Origin: UBA10649 sp963700745
Lineage (GTDB): Bacteria; Actinomycetota; Actinomycetes; S36-B12
Reading direction: 5' to 3'
DNA: 64,000 bases
Assembly (NCBI GenBank): GCA_963700745.1
Contig: CAVOYT010000012.1
Coordinates: 186,001-250,000, forward strand
A program made the translations under genes and the position numbers. Below, in pieces: positions 39,601-52,541 of the stretch. The notes beneath the pieces were generated by a model. It made no database searches. It was not told the origin of the DNA and saw only the letters and a program-made list of their open reading frames with translations. The first letter of the stretch is position 1; every line of letters begins with the position of its first letter.

Positions 39601-41512
39601 GCGGCGGCGAACGCCTCCTCGAACCGCTCCGCGAGCGACGACCGCGAGGGGATCTCCCCAGCGGGAAGGCGCATGCCGAAGTCGAGGATCCACGCCGGCT
39701 CCTTCAGGGCGCGGGTGAGCTCGTACGGGTACTCGTCGACGACGTCGACTCCCATGGACTGCAGGATCGGCAGCACGCGGGTACAGCGACATCGCCGGAC
39801 CGATCCGAGTGATCTTCAGCCTCAGGTCCTGGCGATCGCCGTTGGGCGGGGTGTAGATCTCGAGGGACAGCTCGCCGGGTGCGAGGCCCTCGATGACGAG
39901 GGCATCGTTCACGCCGTGGCCGGGACCGAAGTCCTCCTTGTAGGAATCGGGGAAGGCGTGCGAGTACGTGCGGATCATGTCCGAGGCTGACGCGTCGCGA
40001 ACCCGTGACGTCAGTTGTGAGAGGAAGTCGTCCTGCCAGCTGCGGGTGGCCGCCGCGACCCGCGCCTCCAGGTCGTGGGCGTCGACGGACGGCAGCCCGC
40101 GGCCGATAGGGCACGTGGATGACGAAGTGCAGGCGGGCGAGCACCGACTCCGACACTCGGGCGGTGTAGTCGACGGTGGTGCCGCCGAAGTGCCTCCACG
40201 AGCAGTCGCTCGATGCGGGTACGTACCTGCGTGGTGTAGCGGTCACGCGGCAGGTACACCAGGCACGACATGAACCGGCCGTAGTCGTCAGGGCGCAGGT
40301 ACAGCTTGGTCTGCCGACGCTCCTGCAGGTGCAGCACGGATCGGGCGACGGTCGCCAGCTGGTTGTTGTTCGTCTGGAACAGCTCGTCCCGCGGGTAGGT
40401 CTCGAGGAACTGGAGCAGGTCCTTGGCGTCGTGGGACCCGGCGACGTAGTCGAGTTCGGACTCGAGGTGAGCGGCCTTCATGCGCAGGATCGGGATGTCG
40501 AGGACGCTCTGGGTGTAGGCGCTCGACGAGTACAGGCCGAGGAACCGTCGCTCCCCGACCACCTGACCCGTCGAGTCGAACATCTTGACGCCGATGTAGT
40601 CGAGGTAGACGGCGCGGTGCACCGTGGATCGCGAGTTGGCCTTGCTCAGCACCAGCAGCTCCGGCTTGCGCGCCTGCGCGCGAACGGCCGGCGGCAGGGC
40701 CGCGAAGCTCTTCGACATCGCAGTCGGCATGTCGGGATCCACGTCCATGCTCAGGATGCCCAGGCCGCTGCCGTCCACCGGGATCAGGTGGTCCTCACCG
40801 TCGACCGTTCGCAGGTCGTACTCGCGGTAGCCGAGGAAGGTGAGGTTGTCGTCGGCCAGCCAGCGGAGCAGGTCGACGCCCTCGCCGACCATCTCCGCCG
40901 GCAGTCCGCGCGGCGGGAAGGCCTCGATCTCCTCGGCGATGATGTTCGCCCGCGAGCGCATGGCGCGCCAGTCGCGGACCGCCGCTCGGACGTCGTGCAG
41001 GACCGCCGGCGATGCGCCGCTCGAGCTTGCTGCGACGCCCTCGCTCGTAGGACGGCTCCATCTCGATCCACATCCACGACTCCGCGAGAGTGTCCGGCGG
41101 TCGCTCGTCGTCGACGTCGATGTCGAGGATCTCCTCCAGCCGGCCCTCGGCGTCGCGCCGCACGACGAGCTGCGGGTGGACGACGAGGCTGATGGGCCGG
41201 GCGTCGGCCGCCGAGCGCGTTGGTGACGGAGTCGACCAGGAAGGGCATGTCGTCGGTGGCGATCAGGAGGGCGCAGTCGGCGCGCCCGGGCCCGTCGATG
41301 TCGGCGATCTCGCACCAGGGCCGACCCGGACGCGCGGGTGCGGGCGAACTCGATCAGCGTCGGCGGCGTGGGCGGCCAGGGACTCGACGGGATGGCTGGC
41401 GATGTCCTCGTCGGCCAGGTAGCGGGTGAACCGCGTGGTCAGCACCCGGGCATCCCGGGTCGGGGATCGCATCCAGGGACTCCTGCAACGCCTGGGAGGG
41501 GCTGCTGGTCAC
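36652..41512 (-). CDS. gdh: NAD-specific glutamate dehydrogenase, 180-kDa type, frameshifted
   Basis: GTG at 41512 behind a GAAGAGG site. About 1,620 residues once frames are joined, matching the large-type enzyme (Rv2476c-like). The N-terminal third carries ACT-like regulatory regions (ERRFLGLYSSSAYTQSVLDI). The catalytic core reads VPVGAKGGFYAKNLPDPS, AADKGTATFSDLANSIA and GGSVGYDHKAMGITARGAWE, with the Lys residues that bind and protonate glutamate, then GVGDMSGDVFGNGML for NAD. It converts glutamate to 2-oxoglutarate and ammonia. Breaks cluster near 41440-41010, 40200-40090, 39785, 38725 and 37795; 36652-37683 and the catalytic stretch are clean. Confidence 0.9.
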
Positions 41513-41726
41513 GTGATCGCCTCTTCACACGACGAACGGGTCGGCTCAGGACCCGGGTCCGCACGCCGTTGTGCGGTTCCGAGCGCAACGGTAGTCGCCG
41601 CACCCCCCTGCGGTGGTGCTATCCGGCCTCCACTGCGGAACGGGCGCGGCGAAGGGGTGTCCGGTCTGGCAGGCTCCTCCGGCATGATGGCCGTCTCGGA
41701 CGCGACGGACGCGGGACCCCGCGGGA

Positions 41727-42233
41727 ATGGAGCACACGTGGCCACGGGGCTGTCGCTATGAGCAGCACTTCTCCGCCGATCCGGCGACCGTCATGGCGAT
41801 GCTTCGGCATCCGGACTACGTCCGGGAGAAGGGCGAGCGCACCGGCTCCACCGAGGTGACCGTCGACGTGGCCGACACCGCCGACGGCGGCGTGGTCATC
41901 ACCAGCACCCGGTCCATGCCCGCCGAGGTCCCGTCCTACGCGGCGCCGTTCGTCGGCGACTCGATCACCATCACCGAGACCCAGACGTGGACGCCGCCCG
42001 CCGAGGACGGCTCCGCTCGGGCCGACGTCACGGTGGTGTTCGACTCCCCGCTGGCCTACCGCGGCACCATCACGCTCGCTGCGGATGCCGACGGCGTGGT
42101 GCTGAGCAACGAGGGCGAGTTCAAGGCCAGCGTGCCGTTCGTCGGCGGCAAGGTCGAGAGGGTGGCCGCCGAGATGACCGAGAAGTACCTCGCCAAGGAG
42201 GCCACCGTCGGCGCGGAGTGGCTGTCGGGCTGA
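41727..42233 (+). CDS. DUF2505 domain protein
   Basis: The body (YEQHFSADPATVMAMLRHP; TGSTEVTVDVADTADGG; MPAEVPSYAAPFVGDSI; PFVGGKVERVAAEMTEKYL) is the DUF2505 pattern, a START-like lipid-binding fold common in actinobacteria. The ATG at 41727 gives a somewhat odd N-terminus (MEHTWPRGCRYEQHF). A GTG at 41739 with a one-base frame change would give MATGCRYEQHF, nearer to the family, so the start is uncertain. It is divergent from gdh and meets the wax-ester-synthase-like gene tail to tail. Ligand unknown. Confidence 0.83.
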   Translation: MEHTWPRGCRYEQHFSADPATVMAMLRHPDYVREKGERTGSTEVTVDVADTADGGVVITSTRSMPAEVPSYAAPFVGDSITITETQTWTPPAEDGSARADVTVVFDSPLAYRGTITLAADADGVVLSNEGEFKASVPFVGGKVERVAAEMTEKYLAKEATVGAEWLSG

Positions 42234-42235
42234 CG

Positions 42236-44696
42236 TCAGCCGGTCTGCGGCCACGTCGTCGGCGTCCCGCCAGGCCGAGACGCTCGTCCGCAGTGACGTC
42301 TCCAGCACGTGCCGGCGACGGGTGTCGTCCATGAGGTTCGCGCCGATCGCCGCGAGGTCCTCCGGCCCGGGTCCGACCATACGCACGTGGACGCCGGCTG
42401 CGCGCACGACGGCCGCCTCGTGGCGGGCGGTCTTGGTGACCTCGCTGCGCCAGCGCCGCTCGAGGCGGGCCGTGACGCCGGCCGGCTTGTCCATGGCGAA
42501 GGAGACCATCGGCGCCACGACGAACACCTCGTCCAGGCCCGCATGCGCGACGACGTCGATCGAGGTGGCGGAGACGGCGCCGCCGTCGACGTACGTCCGC
42601 CCGTTGATCGTCACCGGCGCGAACCAGCCGGGGATGGCGCATGAGGCCATCACGGCACTCGCCAGCTCGGCGACGGGCGCGCCCGGGCGCCCGAAGACCA
42701 CCCGGTGGCCGTCCTCGTAGTCCATGGCCACGACCCAGACCCCGCGATGCGGGGACCACTCCCCCATCGGCGTCACCGCCTCGATGAGGTGTCCGATCCG
42801 TTCGAGGCTGCGAGTGCCCTCGGGCATGAACGCGGACAGCACGGCTGTGGCCGGCAACTGGCCCAGGCGCCGCAGGCTCGAGCCGATCAGCTTGGGTGAA
42901 CCGGGCCCGAGCAGCCTGGGCATCCCCGGCCGGCCACCGCCCGTGGCCTTCGCCGGGTCGAACAGGTACCCGGCGAGCGGCCCCTCGGTGACCTCCTGAT
43001 CGCTGTAGTGACGGCACAGCTGGTCGACGGTCACGTCCGATCCGATCAGCGCCGCGAGGACCGAGCCGGCCGAGGTGCCCACGATGACGTCGAAGTCAGC
43101 GACGGCGAACCCGTACTCCTCCTGCAGCGCCGCGAGCGCGCCCACGGCCCAGGTCCCGCCGAGGACACCGCCGCCGCCGAGGACCAGCCCTCGGCGGGGC
43201 GCGCGCAACTCGCGCCTGGTCACGTCGTCCCCGTCTTCTTGCGCCTGGCGGGCTTCGACCTGACCCGGCCCGTTCACGACCCGCAGGGTGCGCACGGACT
43301 GATCGCTGCGAGCGACGAGTTCGTCCATCGATTCGTGCACGCACGCGGCGAGGACATCGAGATCCGGCAGTGCGTCACGGTCGGCATAGAGCCCGATGTA
43401 CACGCCGCCGTCGTAGGAGATCAGGCCGATGCTCAGCGCCTGGTTGCGGGTCAGCGGCACGACGGGGTAGGCCGCCACCATCCTGGATCCGGCCGCGTAC
43501 AGCGGGAGCTGCGGGCCGGGGACGTTCGTGATGACCAGGTTGTAGACGCGGCTCGACATCGTCGACCCGACTCGGGCGCCGAGCGCGTGCAGCGTGGGCG
43601 GACCGAATCCCGCGATGCTGACGATGGAGTCCGCACCGACGAACTGACTGCCCTCCTCGAGCTGCGCAAGCTGGTAGCTGATCTGCTGGAGGCGCACGGC
43701 CGGATCGGGCTCGCCAACGGGCAGCTCAACCAGCGTCGCCGACACCCGGTTGCCACCGGCATGGCCGGATGCCGCCGAGGGCACCGCGACGCTGATCGGC
43801 AGCATCGCCTTGAGAACCGATCCCTGCGTGATCGCCGAGCCTCGCGCCTGCAGCCACGATCGCAGCGCGCCGGCGAGCACGGCCAGGATCGTGTCGTTGA
43901 TCGTGCCGCCCATCGTCGCGCGCACGATCTTCAGATCCGCGAACGGGAGATCGACCGTCGCGAATCGACGCTGCACCCCGATGGGCACGTTCAGCGGGCT
44001 CGGCGCCGGCGGCCGCGCGACGGCGAGGGCCGCCGAGACGAGTCCAGCGGCCTGCTCCCCGATCCGGGCGGCGGTCTTGGAGACATCGGTGACGGTGTCG
44101 CGAACGGCCTCGAACGCGGAGGCCGGGCGGGTGGTGAGCTCGGTGAAGGCCTGGGAGAGGAGCTCGACATCGGTCGGCTCGCGTCGAGGGCGCCAGCTGT
44201 CCCCGGCCGTGACCGCGATCTCCTCGGTCGGGTCGAGCATCACCTGGGCGATGTCGACGGCGGAGAGTCCGTCGACGAGGGACTGGTGGCTCTTGCTCAC
44301 GATCGCGAAGCAGCCGTCGTCGAGGCCCTCGACGAGGTACATCTCCCACAGCGGCCGGCTGCGATCCAGTGGCCGGCTCATGAGGCGGGCCACCAGTTCG
44401 TTCAGCTGATCGCGGGAGCCCGGCTTCGGCAGCGCCGAACGACGCACGTGGAACGTGACGTCGAAGTTCTCGTCGTCGACCCAGACCGGTCGCGCAACGC
44501 CGAACGGCACGTCACGGACGCGCTGCCGGTAGCGGGGCACGAAGGGCAGGCGCTGCCGGATGAGGCGGATGAGGGACTCATGGTCGAAACCGCTGGCGGG
44601 CGGCCGGAAGATGGCAACGCCGCCGGCGTGCATCGGCGTGCTGGCATCCTCCATGAACAGGAACGAGGCGTCGATCGCCGACATGCGACTCGGCAT
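42236..44696 (-). CDS. WS/DGAT-like acyltransferase fused to patatin-like phospholipase
   Basis: ATG at 44696 behind GGAGGAGG. The N-terminal ~465 residues follow wax-ester-synthase/diacylglycerol-acyltransferase proteins: MSAIDASFLFMEDASTPMHA, RPLWEMYLVEGLDDGCFAI, NVPIGVQRRFAT and NLVITNVPGPQLPLYAAG. The acyl-transfer motif HHxxxDG reads HQSLVDG (137-143), with Gln where the catalytic second His should be. A patatin domain follows: RRGLVLGGGGVLGGTWAVGA (oxyanion loop), IVGTSAGSVLAAL (Ser nucleophile in GTSAG) and VDGGAVSATS (catalytic Asp). It likely acts as a lipid hydrolase with a lipid-binding front domain. A shift near 42260 places the stop at 42236. Confidence 0.85.
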
Positions 44697-44735
44697 GATC
44701 GCCTCCTCCGCAGTCCTGATCCGCCCGGGGCCAAG

Positions 44736-45947
44736 CTACTGGCCAGTACCTATCCTGACATGCCTCTCGGCCGCGACCACGCCCAGAGCGCGACGGATAC
44801 GTGACCGACGGGCCCCCTCGCCCAGCGAGCGGCCCCGTGCCCAGCACCCGGCCAGGGCCTTCGGATCCGACGGCACCGACCGGATCGGGGCGCTCACGCC
44901 GATGGCCTTGAGCGCCGCGGACCAGGCGCGACCGTCCCCGCGGGCGCGATTGCGGACGATCGTGAGCGGCCGTGGGTCGTGCCAGACTCGGACGAGCGGC
45001 CAGGCGGTGATCAGGCGAGCGGCACCCTCCGGACCGCCGTCAGCGACGGCGATGACGTGGTCGGCCGCGGCCATGGCCGTCAACGCGCCGGCGTTGCGCC
45101 GGCGGGCCCAGGCCCCCGGTCCGTCGTCGTCCTCCAGGCAGAAGCCGACATCGATCACGGTGACGTCGAAGGACTCCCGACACGTGTCCCACACGCGCTC
45201 AAGTGCGGTCGCCCGCAGGTCCGTCCATCGTTCCGGCCGCGGCAGGCCCACCAGGACGTGCCAGGTCCCGCGCACCCGCCGCGCGCACGAGAGCAGGGAC
45301 GACGGGGTGAGGGAGCCGTGGTCGGCCTGACGGCACGCCGCCGTGAGGCCACCCGCCTCTTCGACGACGCCTAGGGCGAGGGCAATGCCCGGGGCATAGG
45401 TGTCTGCGTCCACCAGGCACACGCTCCGGCCCTCCTCGGCCAGCGCCTCGGCGATCCCGATGGCGACCGTCGTCCGGCCCGGGGCACCCATCGGCCCCCA
45501 CACGGCGATCACCCGTCCGCCACCGGAGGGGGCGCCGCCGCCGGGCCAGCATCCGGTCGGCCAGACTCCCTCCTCGTCGCGCCGTGGGTTCTCGACGGCC
45601 CCGGTCATCAACCCGGCCAGCAGCGTGGCCGTGGCGGCCGCGGACGGCCCGCAGCGGGCCACGGTTCGGATGCCCAGGCCACGAAGGCGCTCGAGTGACA
45701 CCTCGTCGTCGGCCAAGCCGACCAGGCGACCCTCGCGACCCGCCGTGATTCGGGCAGCCGCGTCGCCGGAGAGCCTCGGCAGTCCGGCGGAGACGACCGC
45801 GACCGCCAGGGGTGCGGCCGCCGCGGCGGCCAGCAGGTCGACCGAGTCCACGCACCGACGCACGATCCGCAGTCCACGCGCCGTCGCCTCGGTGACGAGT
45901 TCCTGCTCCTGCGGCAGGTCCGGCACCGCCAGCAGCACATCGATCAC
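44736..45947 (-). CDS. CpaE-like MinD/ParA-family ATPase
   Basis: 403 residues, one frame. GTG at 45947 overlaps the stop of the SAF gene (GTGA). The first ~130 residues form a receiver-like domain (VLLAVPDLPQEQELV) lacking an obvious phosphoacceptor. The ATPase domain has a deviant Walker A, VWGPMGAPGRTTVAIGIAEA, in which Arg stands for the usual Lys, then SVCLVDADTYAPGIALAL and DVTVIDVGFCLEDDD. Relatives localise secretion or pilus machinery. The upstream SAF/CpaB-like gene supports a Flp/Tad link, but no other tad genes are in the window. Confidence 0.8.
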   Translation of the reverse strand: MIDVLLAVPDLPQEQELVTEATARGLRIVRRCVDSVDLLAAAAAAPLAVAVVSAGLPRLSGDAAARITAGREGRLVGLADDEVSLERLRGLGIRTVARCGPSAAATATLLAGLMTGAVENPRRDEEGVWPTGCWPGGGAPSGGGRVIAVWGPMGAPGRTTVAIGIAEALAEEGRSVCLVDADTYAPGIALALGVVEEAGGLTAACRQADHGSLTPSSLLSCARRVRGTWHVLVGLPRPERWTDLRATALERVWDTCRESFDVTVIDVGFCLEDDDGPGAWARRRNAGALTAMAAADHVIAVADGGPEGAARLITAWPLVRVWHDPRPLTIVRNRARGDGRAWSAALKAIGVSAPIRSVPSDPKALAGCWARGRSLGEGARRSRIRRALGVVAAERHVRIGTGQ

Positions 45948-46697
45948 GGGAGCACCGGCTGGCCGGAGATCGGCACGGCGACGAGGTCGGTCACTCCTGC
46001 GCGCACGGCGGCGACGAGGTCCGACACCCGATCGAGGGGAACATCGAGGACGACGCCGACCTCGCCGCCGATGCCGATGTCGTCGACCGTCGCCGTGGCC
46101 ACGGTGACCTCGGCCAGCACCAACCGGGGCGTCGACGTGGTGGCGTCGACCGCACCCACCGCGTCACGCGGCGTCGACCACACATCGACCACGTCCCCGG
46201 ACTGGAGGCCCGCCGGGGCGTGCATCGGGTCGACGGGGACCGTCACACGGCGACGGGGATCGGCGGCTGCCGCGATCGAGGGACGAGCGGGGCAGGAGCT
46301 CGCCGGCCGCGACCGGCCGGCCGAGCACGCCGGCAAGCTCGTCGCCAGGTGCCACGTATGCGGTCTGCGCGACGGAGCGGCGCACGTCGACGGGCACCAG
46401 GTCCGAGGCCGAGGGCGACGCGCCGACGGACAGGTCCCTGGTGGCCTGCCACACGGTCACGGTGTCGTTCCCCGACGACAGCACGACGGCACCCGCCGCC
46501 ATCGAGGCGGTGAGCAGGCCCAGTCCCAGCCAGAGGCGCAGGTCGGCGAAGCCGGTCCTCGGGAGCCGCCGCGCGGGAGGAGCGGCGGACCTCCCTTCCG
46601 AAGGAGGGTCGGCCCGCTGGTCGGCGGACCGGCGTGGCTCGCCGGGTCGACGTTGCTCCCTGGATCGACGTGGCCACCGGCGCGTCGTGCTCGTCAT
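45944..46697 (-). CDS. SAF-domain (CpaB/RcpC-like) membrane protein, frameshifted
   Basis: ATG at 46697. A basic, proline/arginine-rich cytoplasmic start precedes one membrane helix (LRLWLGLGLLTASMAAGAVV). The SAF domain follows: VWQATRDLSVGASPSASDLV, VAPGDELAGVLGRPVAAGEL and, after a frame change near 46290, HAPAGLQSGDVVDVWS. This is the CpaB/FlgA-like module that in Tad systems contacts the outer secretin or cell wall. It ends VAVPISGQPVLP. Translational coupling to the CpaE-like gene makes a two-gene unit; the divergent HTH gene is 134 bases upstream. Confidence 0.78.
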
Positions 46698-46831
46698 CGT
46701 GAGTCCACTCCCCCGTTGCTCCCCTTGACCGTGCCCCGTCAGGATCGCCCGTCGGCACGGAATTCGCGAACGGCTGTCCACAGGCGGCCCGTCGGGACGC
46801 GGATCGACGCGGGATTTGGCACGATCGGCGG

Positions 46832-47062
46832 GTGACCCCCCGCTTCCTCACCCTCGCGGACGTCGCCGAGACGCTGAACATCTCCGCGGCCCAGACCTAC
46901 GCGCTCGTGCGCAGCGGCGACCTGCCGGCGATCAAGATCGGCGGACGGGGCCAGTGGCGGGTCGAGTCGACCGCGCTCGAGGAGTTCATCGCCCGCCAGT
47001 ACGCGCAGACCCGTGAGTTCGTGCGCACCCATCCCTTCGGCGCGGACGAGCCGCCGGACTGA
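46832..47062 (+). CDS. Small excisionase-type helix-turn-helix DNA-binding protein
   Basis: GTG start; 76 residues. FLTLADVAETLNISAAQTYA gives the helix-turn-helix, and LVRSGDLPAIKIGGRGQWRV the wing, the pattern of MerR-like excisionase-family domains. The short tail (AQTREFVRTHPFGADEPPD) holds no extra domain. The same stand-alone type occurs widely in actinobacterial chromosomes, so it need not be from a mobile element; no integrase is nearby. Possibly it regulates the divergent SAF-CpaE pair. Confidence 0.85.
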   Translation: MTPRFLTLADVAETLNISAAQTYALVRSGDLPAIKIGGRGQWRVESTALEEFIARQYAQTREFVRTHPFGADEPPD

Positions 47063-47532
47063 TCAGGCCAGCGCCCAGGCGTCTGCCGATCTGCAGGAGC
47101 ACCGTGACGACCGACGTTCCGTCGTCGATGTCGACGTGGTCCGCACCGACGTGCACGATCACGCCACCGACCCAGTGGCCGACCCGAGTCAGCACTCGCA
47201 CCGGCTCACCGGACTGCCAGCTCTCGCGCAGGCGCATGGTCAGGCGGGGCGTGATCGCCTGACGGTGGTCAGCCTCGGCATCCGGCCGCAGCCCCGGTCG
47301 CGAGCCGATGATCGTCACAGCAGCGCCGAGCGGCACGAGCAGTTCGCGGCCGTTCGCCTGCAGGACCAGGTGGTCCTCGATCCGGGCAGTCAGGATCGGT
47401 GACGAGCGTCCCGTCCAGCAGTTCCCCTGACCGCACCATGACGCGCGCGGCTCCCACGCGATCGACGAGCCGACCCCGGGCGGCCTCGGCGACGAACACC
47501 TCGTAGGCGTCCTCGCGGAGCTCGGCATCCAC
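47063..47532 (-). CDS. Conserved actinobacterial protein of unknown function, frameshifted
   Basis: GTG at 47532 gives DAELREDAYEVFVAEAARGR. After a frame change near 47400 it reads ARIEDHLVLQANGRELLVPL, VTIIGSRPGLRP, then RVGHWVGGVIVHVGADHVDI and SVVTVLLQ, and after another near 47090 ends RSADAWALA. The strand-rich middle looks like a small beta-barrel. I do not recognise a named family. The stop at 47063 touches that of the HTH gene (47062), which supports the repaired end. About 156 residues. Confidence 0.5.
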
Positions 47533-47717
47533 CTCACGCCTGCAGCCCCGCGATGGCCTCGAACCAGGGATCGCGACATGGCCTCGCGGTATTCCCCTCC
47601 GCGGCGCAGTCAAACCGCGTCGGCGGCCGCTCGCGTCGGCCGATGTTTCGCGACGCCGGCGAGCGTCGGGCACACCACGGCCCGTCGCGACGGTCCTCCA
47701 CCGGCACGGAAGGGGTC

Positions 47718-47747
47718 TTGACACGGCATCTATCGATGTCATACAAA
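47718..47747 (+). promoter_or_regulatory. Candidate sigma-70-type promoter for the Rv3235-family gene
   Basis: TTGACA at 47718-47723 is a perfect -35 box; 18 bases on, TACAAA (47742-47747) matches four of six -10 positions. The local A/T-rich composition stands out from the surrounding sequence. The start codon is about 115 bases downstream, leaving a leader of about 110 bases. Confidence 0.55.
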
Positions 47748-47790
47748 TGCAAACACAGGTAAACGCACTCAAACCGAGAAGAATCCGACC

Positions 47791-47813
47791 TGCCGGGGAG
47801 GGACTCCCCGGCA
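47791..47813 (+). promoter_or_regulatory. Leader hairpin, 10-bp perfect stem
   Basis: TGCCGGGGAG and its exact complement flank a GGA loop. It lies in the presumed leader between the promoter and the GTG at 47865. It could attenuate transcription or shape the leader; nothing in the sequence names a ligand. Confidence 0.5.
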
Positions 47814-47864
47814 CCGCGTTCCCCCGGCGCGGCATCCAGTCGACCCGACCCGGAGGAACGTGCC

Positions 47865-48426
47865 GTGAAGACCACGACCAGCGCTGCCGCGCAGCCCACC
47901 CGCGCCCGTGCCGGGCGCCCGACGACGCACCCAACGACCCTGCGCCTGATCGACGCGGGCGCCCCGGCGAGCAGCTGAGCCTGCCGTACGAGTGGGAGGT
48001 CGCCCCCGGCGTGCCCGCGGTCCCGCCGGTGCCGAGCGCGCCTCCACCTCGTCGGAGCGGGCGACGCGGACGCTCGATCCCGACCTGCCGGACCCGGGCC
48101 GCTGGGCCGCCAGGCTGGCCCGCGCGATCGCCGAGGTCGTCCGTCGGCGAGCGACCGCCCGGCCAGCTGACCCGCTGGGTGGCCCGCGACGAGCTGGCCC
48201 GCCTGGCCCGCCGCGGCCGCGGCAGTCGCACGTCATCCGTCGGCGCGGGCCCAGCGCGGGGTCTCGCGGCTGCGGATCGTGCGAGCCGTGCGCGTGTGCC
48301 CGGTCGCTCCCGGGATCGTCGAGACGTCCGCCGTCCTCGTCGGCGGCGATCGGGCCCAGGCCGTCGCCATCCGGCTCGAGGCCGTCGACGGCCGCTGGCT
48401 GGCGACCGCCGTCGCAGCTCGGCTAG
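47865..48426 (+). CDS. Rv3235 family protein, frameshifted
   Basis: GTG at 47865 follows GGAGG at a good distance. The N-terminal part is low-complexity (KTTTSAAAQPTRARAGRPTT) and, after a shift near 47965, gives LSLPYEWEVAPGVPAVPPVP. The conserved domain reads RWAARLARAIAEVVSGERPP-like, LTRWVARDELARLARR and RLRIVRAVRVCPVAPGIVE, then RAQAVAIRLEAVDGRWLATA. This is the Rv3235 family, a small protein found close to secA in actinobacteria with unknown role. Shifts also lie near 48035, 48145 and 48230. Confidence 0.75.
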
Positions 48427-48496
48427 GAGTCGCGAGCTCCACGCCGATCGGACCTCGTCGACCGTCGGTGCCCGGCGGCTGCGCCGTCCGGCTGGC

Positions 48497-49565
48497 TCAG
48501 CCGGCACCGGCGCCGGCGAACCGCGGCGTCGGCCCGCTGGACAGGCGGTCGCCGTGCCGGGTGACGCTGCCGCGCGCCGCGAGGTGCGGATGCTCGGCCG
48601 CCTCGCGGTAGTCGAGCACCGGGGTCACGCAGGCGTCGGTGCCGTCGAAGACGGCCGCCCACTCGTCGCGCGTCCGCGAGCGCGAACGCCTCCTGCCAGC
48701 ACCGCCGTGAGCGCGGGCCACGTGCGACTGGTCGTCACGATCAGGCAGCGACTCGGGATCCAGCCGCCAGGCCGGCGACGAGCTCGTCGTAGAACTTCGC
48801 TCCAGCGCGCCCGACGGCGACGAAACGCCCGTCGGCACAGCGCGTAGGTGCGGTAGAACGGCACTCCCGCCGTCGAGCAGGTTCGATCCGCGCGACCGTC
48901 GACCACAGGCCCGAGCCGCGTCGAGCGCATAGACCAGCTCCATCAGCACGGGCACGCCGTCGACGATGGCGGCGTCGACGACCTCCCCGAGCGCCGGTCG
49001 GCTGCCGCCGGACCAGAGCGGCGAGGACGCCGATGACCAGCTGCAGGGAGCCGGCCGGCGTAGTCGCCCACGAGGTTCAGCGGCAGGACGGGCTGCTCGG
49101 TCGGCCCGATCGCGTCGCAGCGCCCCGGTGACCGACAGGTAGTTGATGTCGTGCCCGGCGCGCTGGGCCCACGGCCCGTCCTGGCCCCAGCCGGACATCG
49201 CGGCCGTAGACGAGCGCCGGCATTCACGGCGCGGCACGTCGTCCGGGCCGACGCCGAGCCGCTCGGCCACCCCGGGCCGGAAACCCTCGATCAGGACGTC
49301 CGCCTCGGCGACGAGCGGAGAGCAGGTCGGCCCGCTGCTCGTCGGACTTCAGGTCCAGCCGCACCTCGCGCGCGTACGACGCGGTGAGGTCGACGAAGGC
49401 CCCCGGGCGGTCCGCGGCGCCGACACCCGCACCACGTCGGCGCCCAGCGAGCCGAGCACGAAGGCCGCGTGCGGCACCGGACCGATCGCGGCGAGCTCCA
49501 GCGACGCGGATCCCCGCCAGCGGACCCGGCGGCCGCTGCCTGCCGACTCCGCCGGATCCGGTCAT
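48497..49565 (-). CDS. Class III CoA-transferase (CaiB/BaiF, alpha-methylacyl-CoA racemase-like), frameshifted
   Basis: ATG at 49565, nine bases after secA on the same strand. Pieces in several frames give GPLAGIRVVELAAIGPVPHA, LGADVVRV, GAFVDLTASYAREVRLDLK, LSVTGAL and GEVVDAAIVDGVPVLMEL. The catalytic Asp should follow the DLK(S) segment. RDEWAAVFDGTDACVTPVLD is the typical C-terminal block of the racemase-like subgroup. Such enzymes move CoA between carboxylic acids or epimerise 2-methylacyl-CoA. At least six frame changes make this one of the worst-read genes. About 355 residues, normal for the family. Confidence 0.78.
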
Positions 49566-49574
49566 CGGGCGCTA

Positions 49575-52405
<2,831 letters not shown>

Positions 52406-52463
52406 AGCGGTGCGACCTTTCCGTCGGGATGCGTCAGCAGAGCCCCGGTGGGCATCCGCACGC

Positions 52464-52484
52464 GAGCGGTCGACGTGACCGCTC
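52464..52484. repeat. Short inverted repeat in the secA upstream region
   Basis: GAGCGGTC (52464-52471), a five-base spacer GACGT and the exact complement (52477-52484) lie between the divergent starts of secA and the GNAT-LuxR gene. A regulator-binding palindrome or a hairpin in the secA leader are both possible. Confidence 0.4.
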
Positions 52485-52541
52485 CCCCATCGTAGATGGC
52501 GGGCGCCAAACACGCGTGGGGGCAGTGGGAGACTGCCGCCC

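Larger units (their letters stand above)
47533..47864. other. 332-base divergent intergenic region with promoter and hairpin
   Basis: The only gene-free stretch above 300 bases. It holds a sigma-70-like promoter and a small hairpin (listed separately) reading toward the Rv3235-family gene, and an unusually A/T-rich patch around 47725-47790. No promoter is evident for the minus-strand gene. Confidence 0.7.

Noticed and set aside
43008..44804. 598-residue plus-strand open frame opposite the WS/DGAT-patatin gene
   Set aside because: Antisense shadow of a gene with strong motifs; composition is typical of complementary-strand frames.
46832..47062. Excisionase-like gene as a sign of an integrated element
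   Set aside because: No integrase, att-like direct repeats or tRNA gene lies nearby, and this type of small HTH protein is common in actinobacterial chromosomes.
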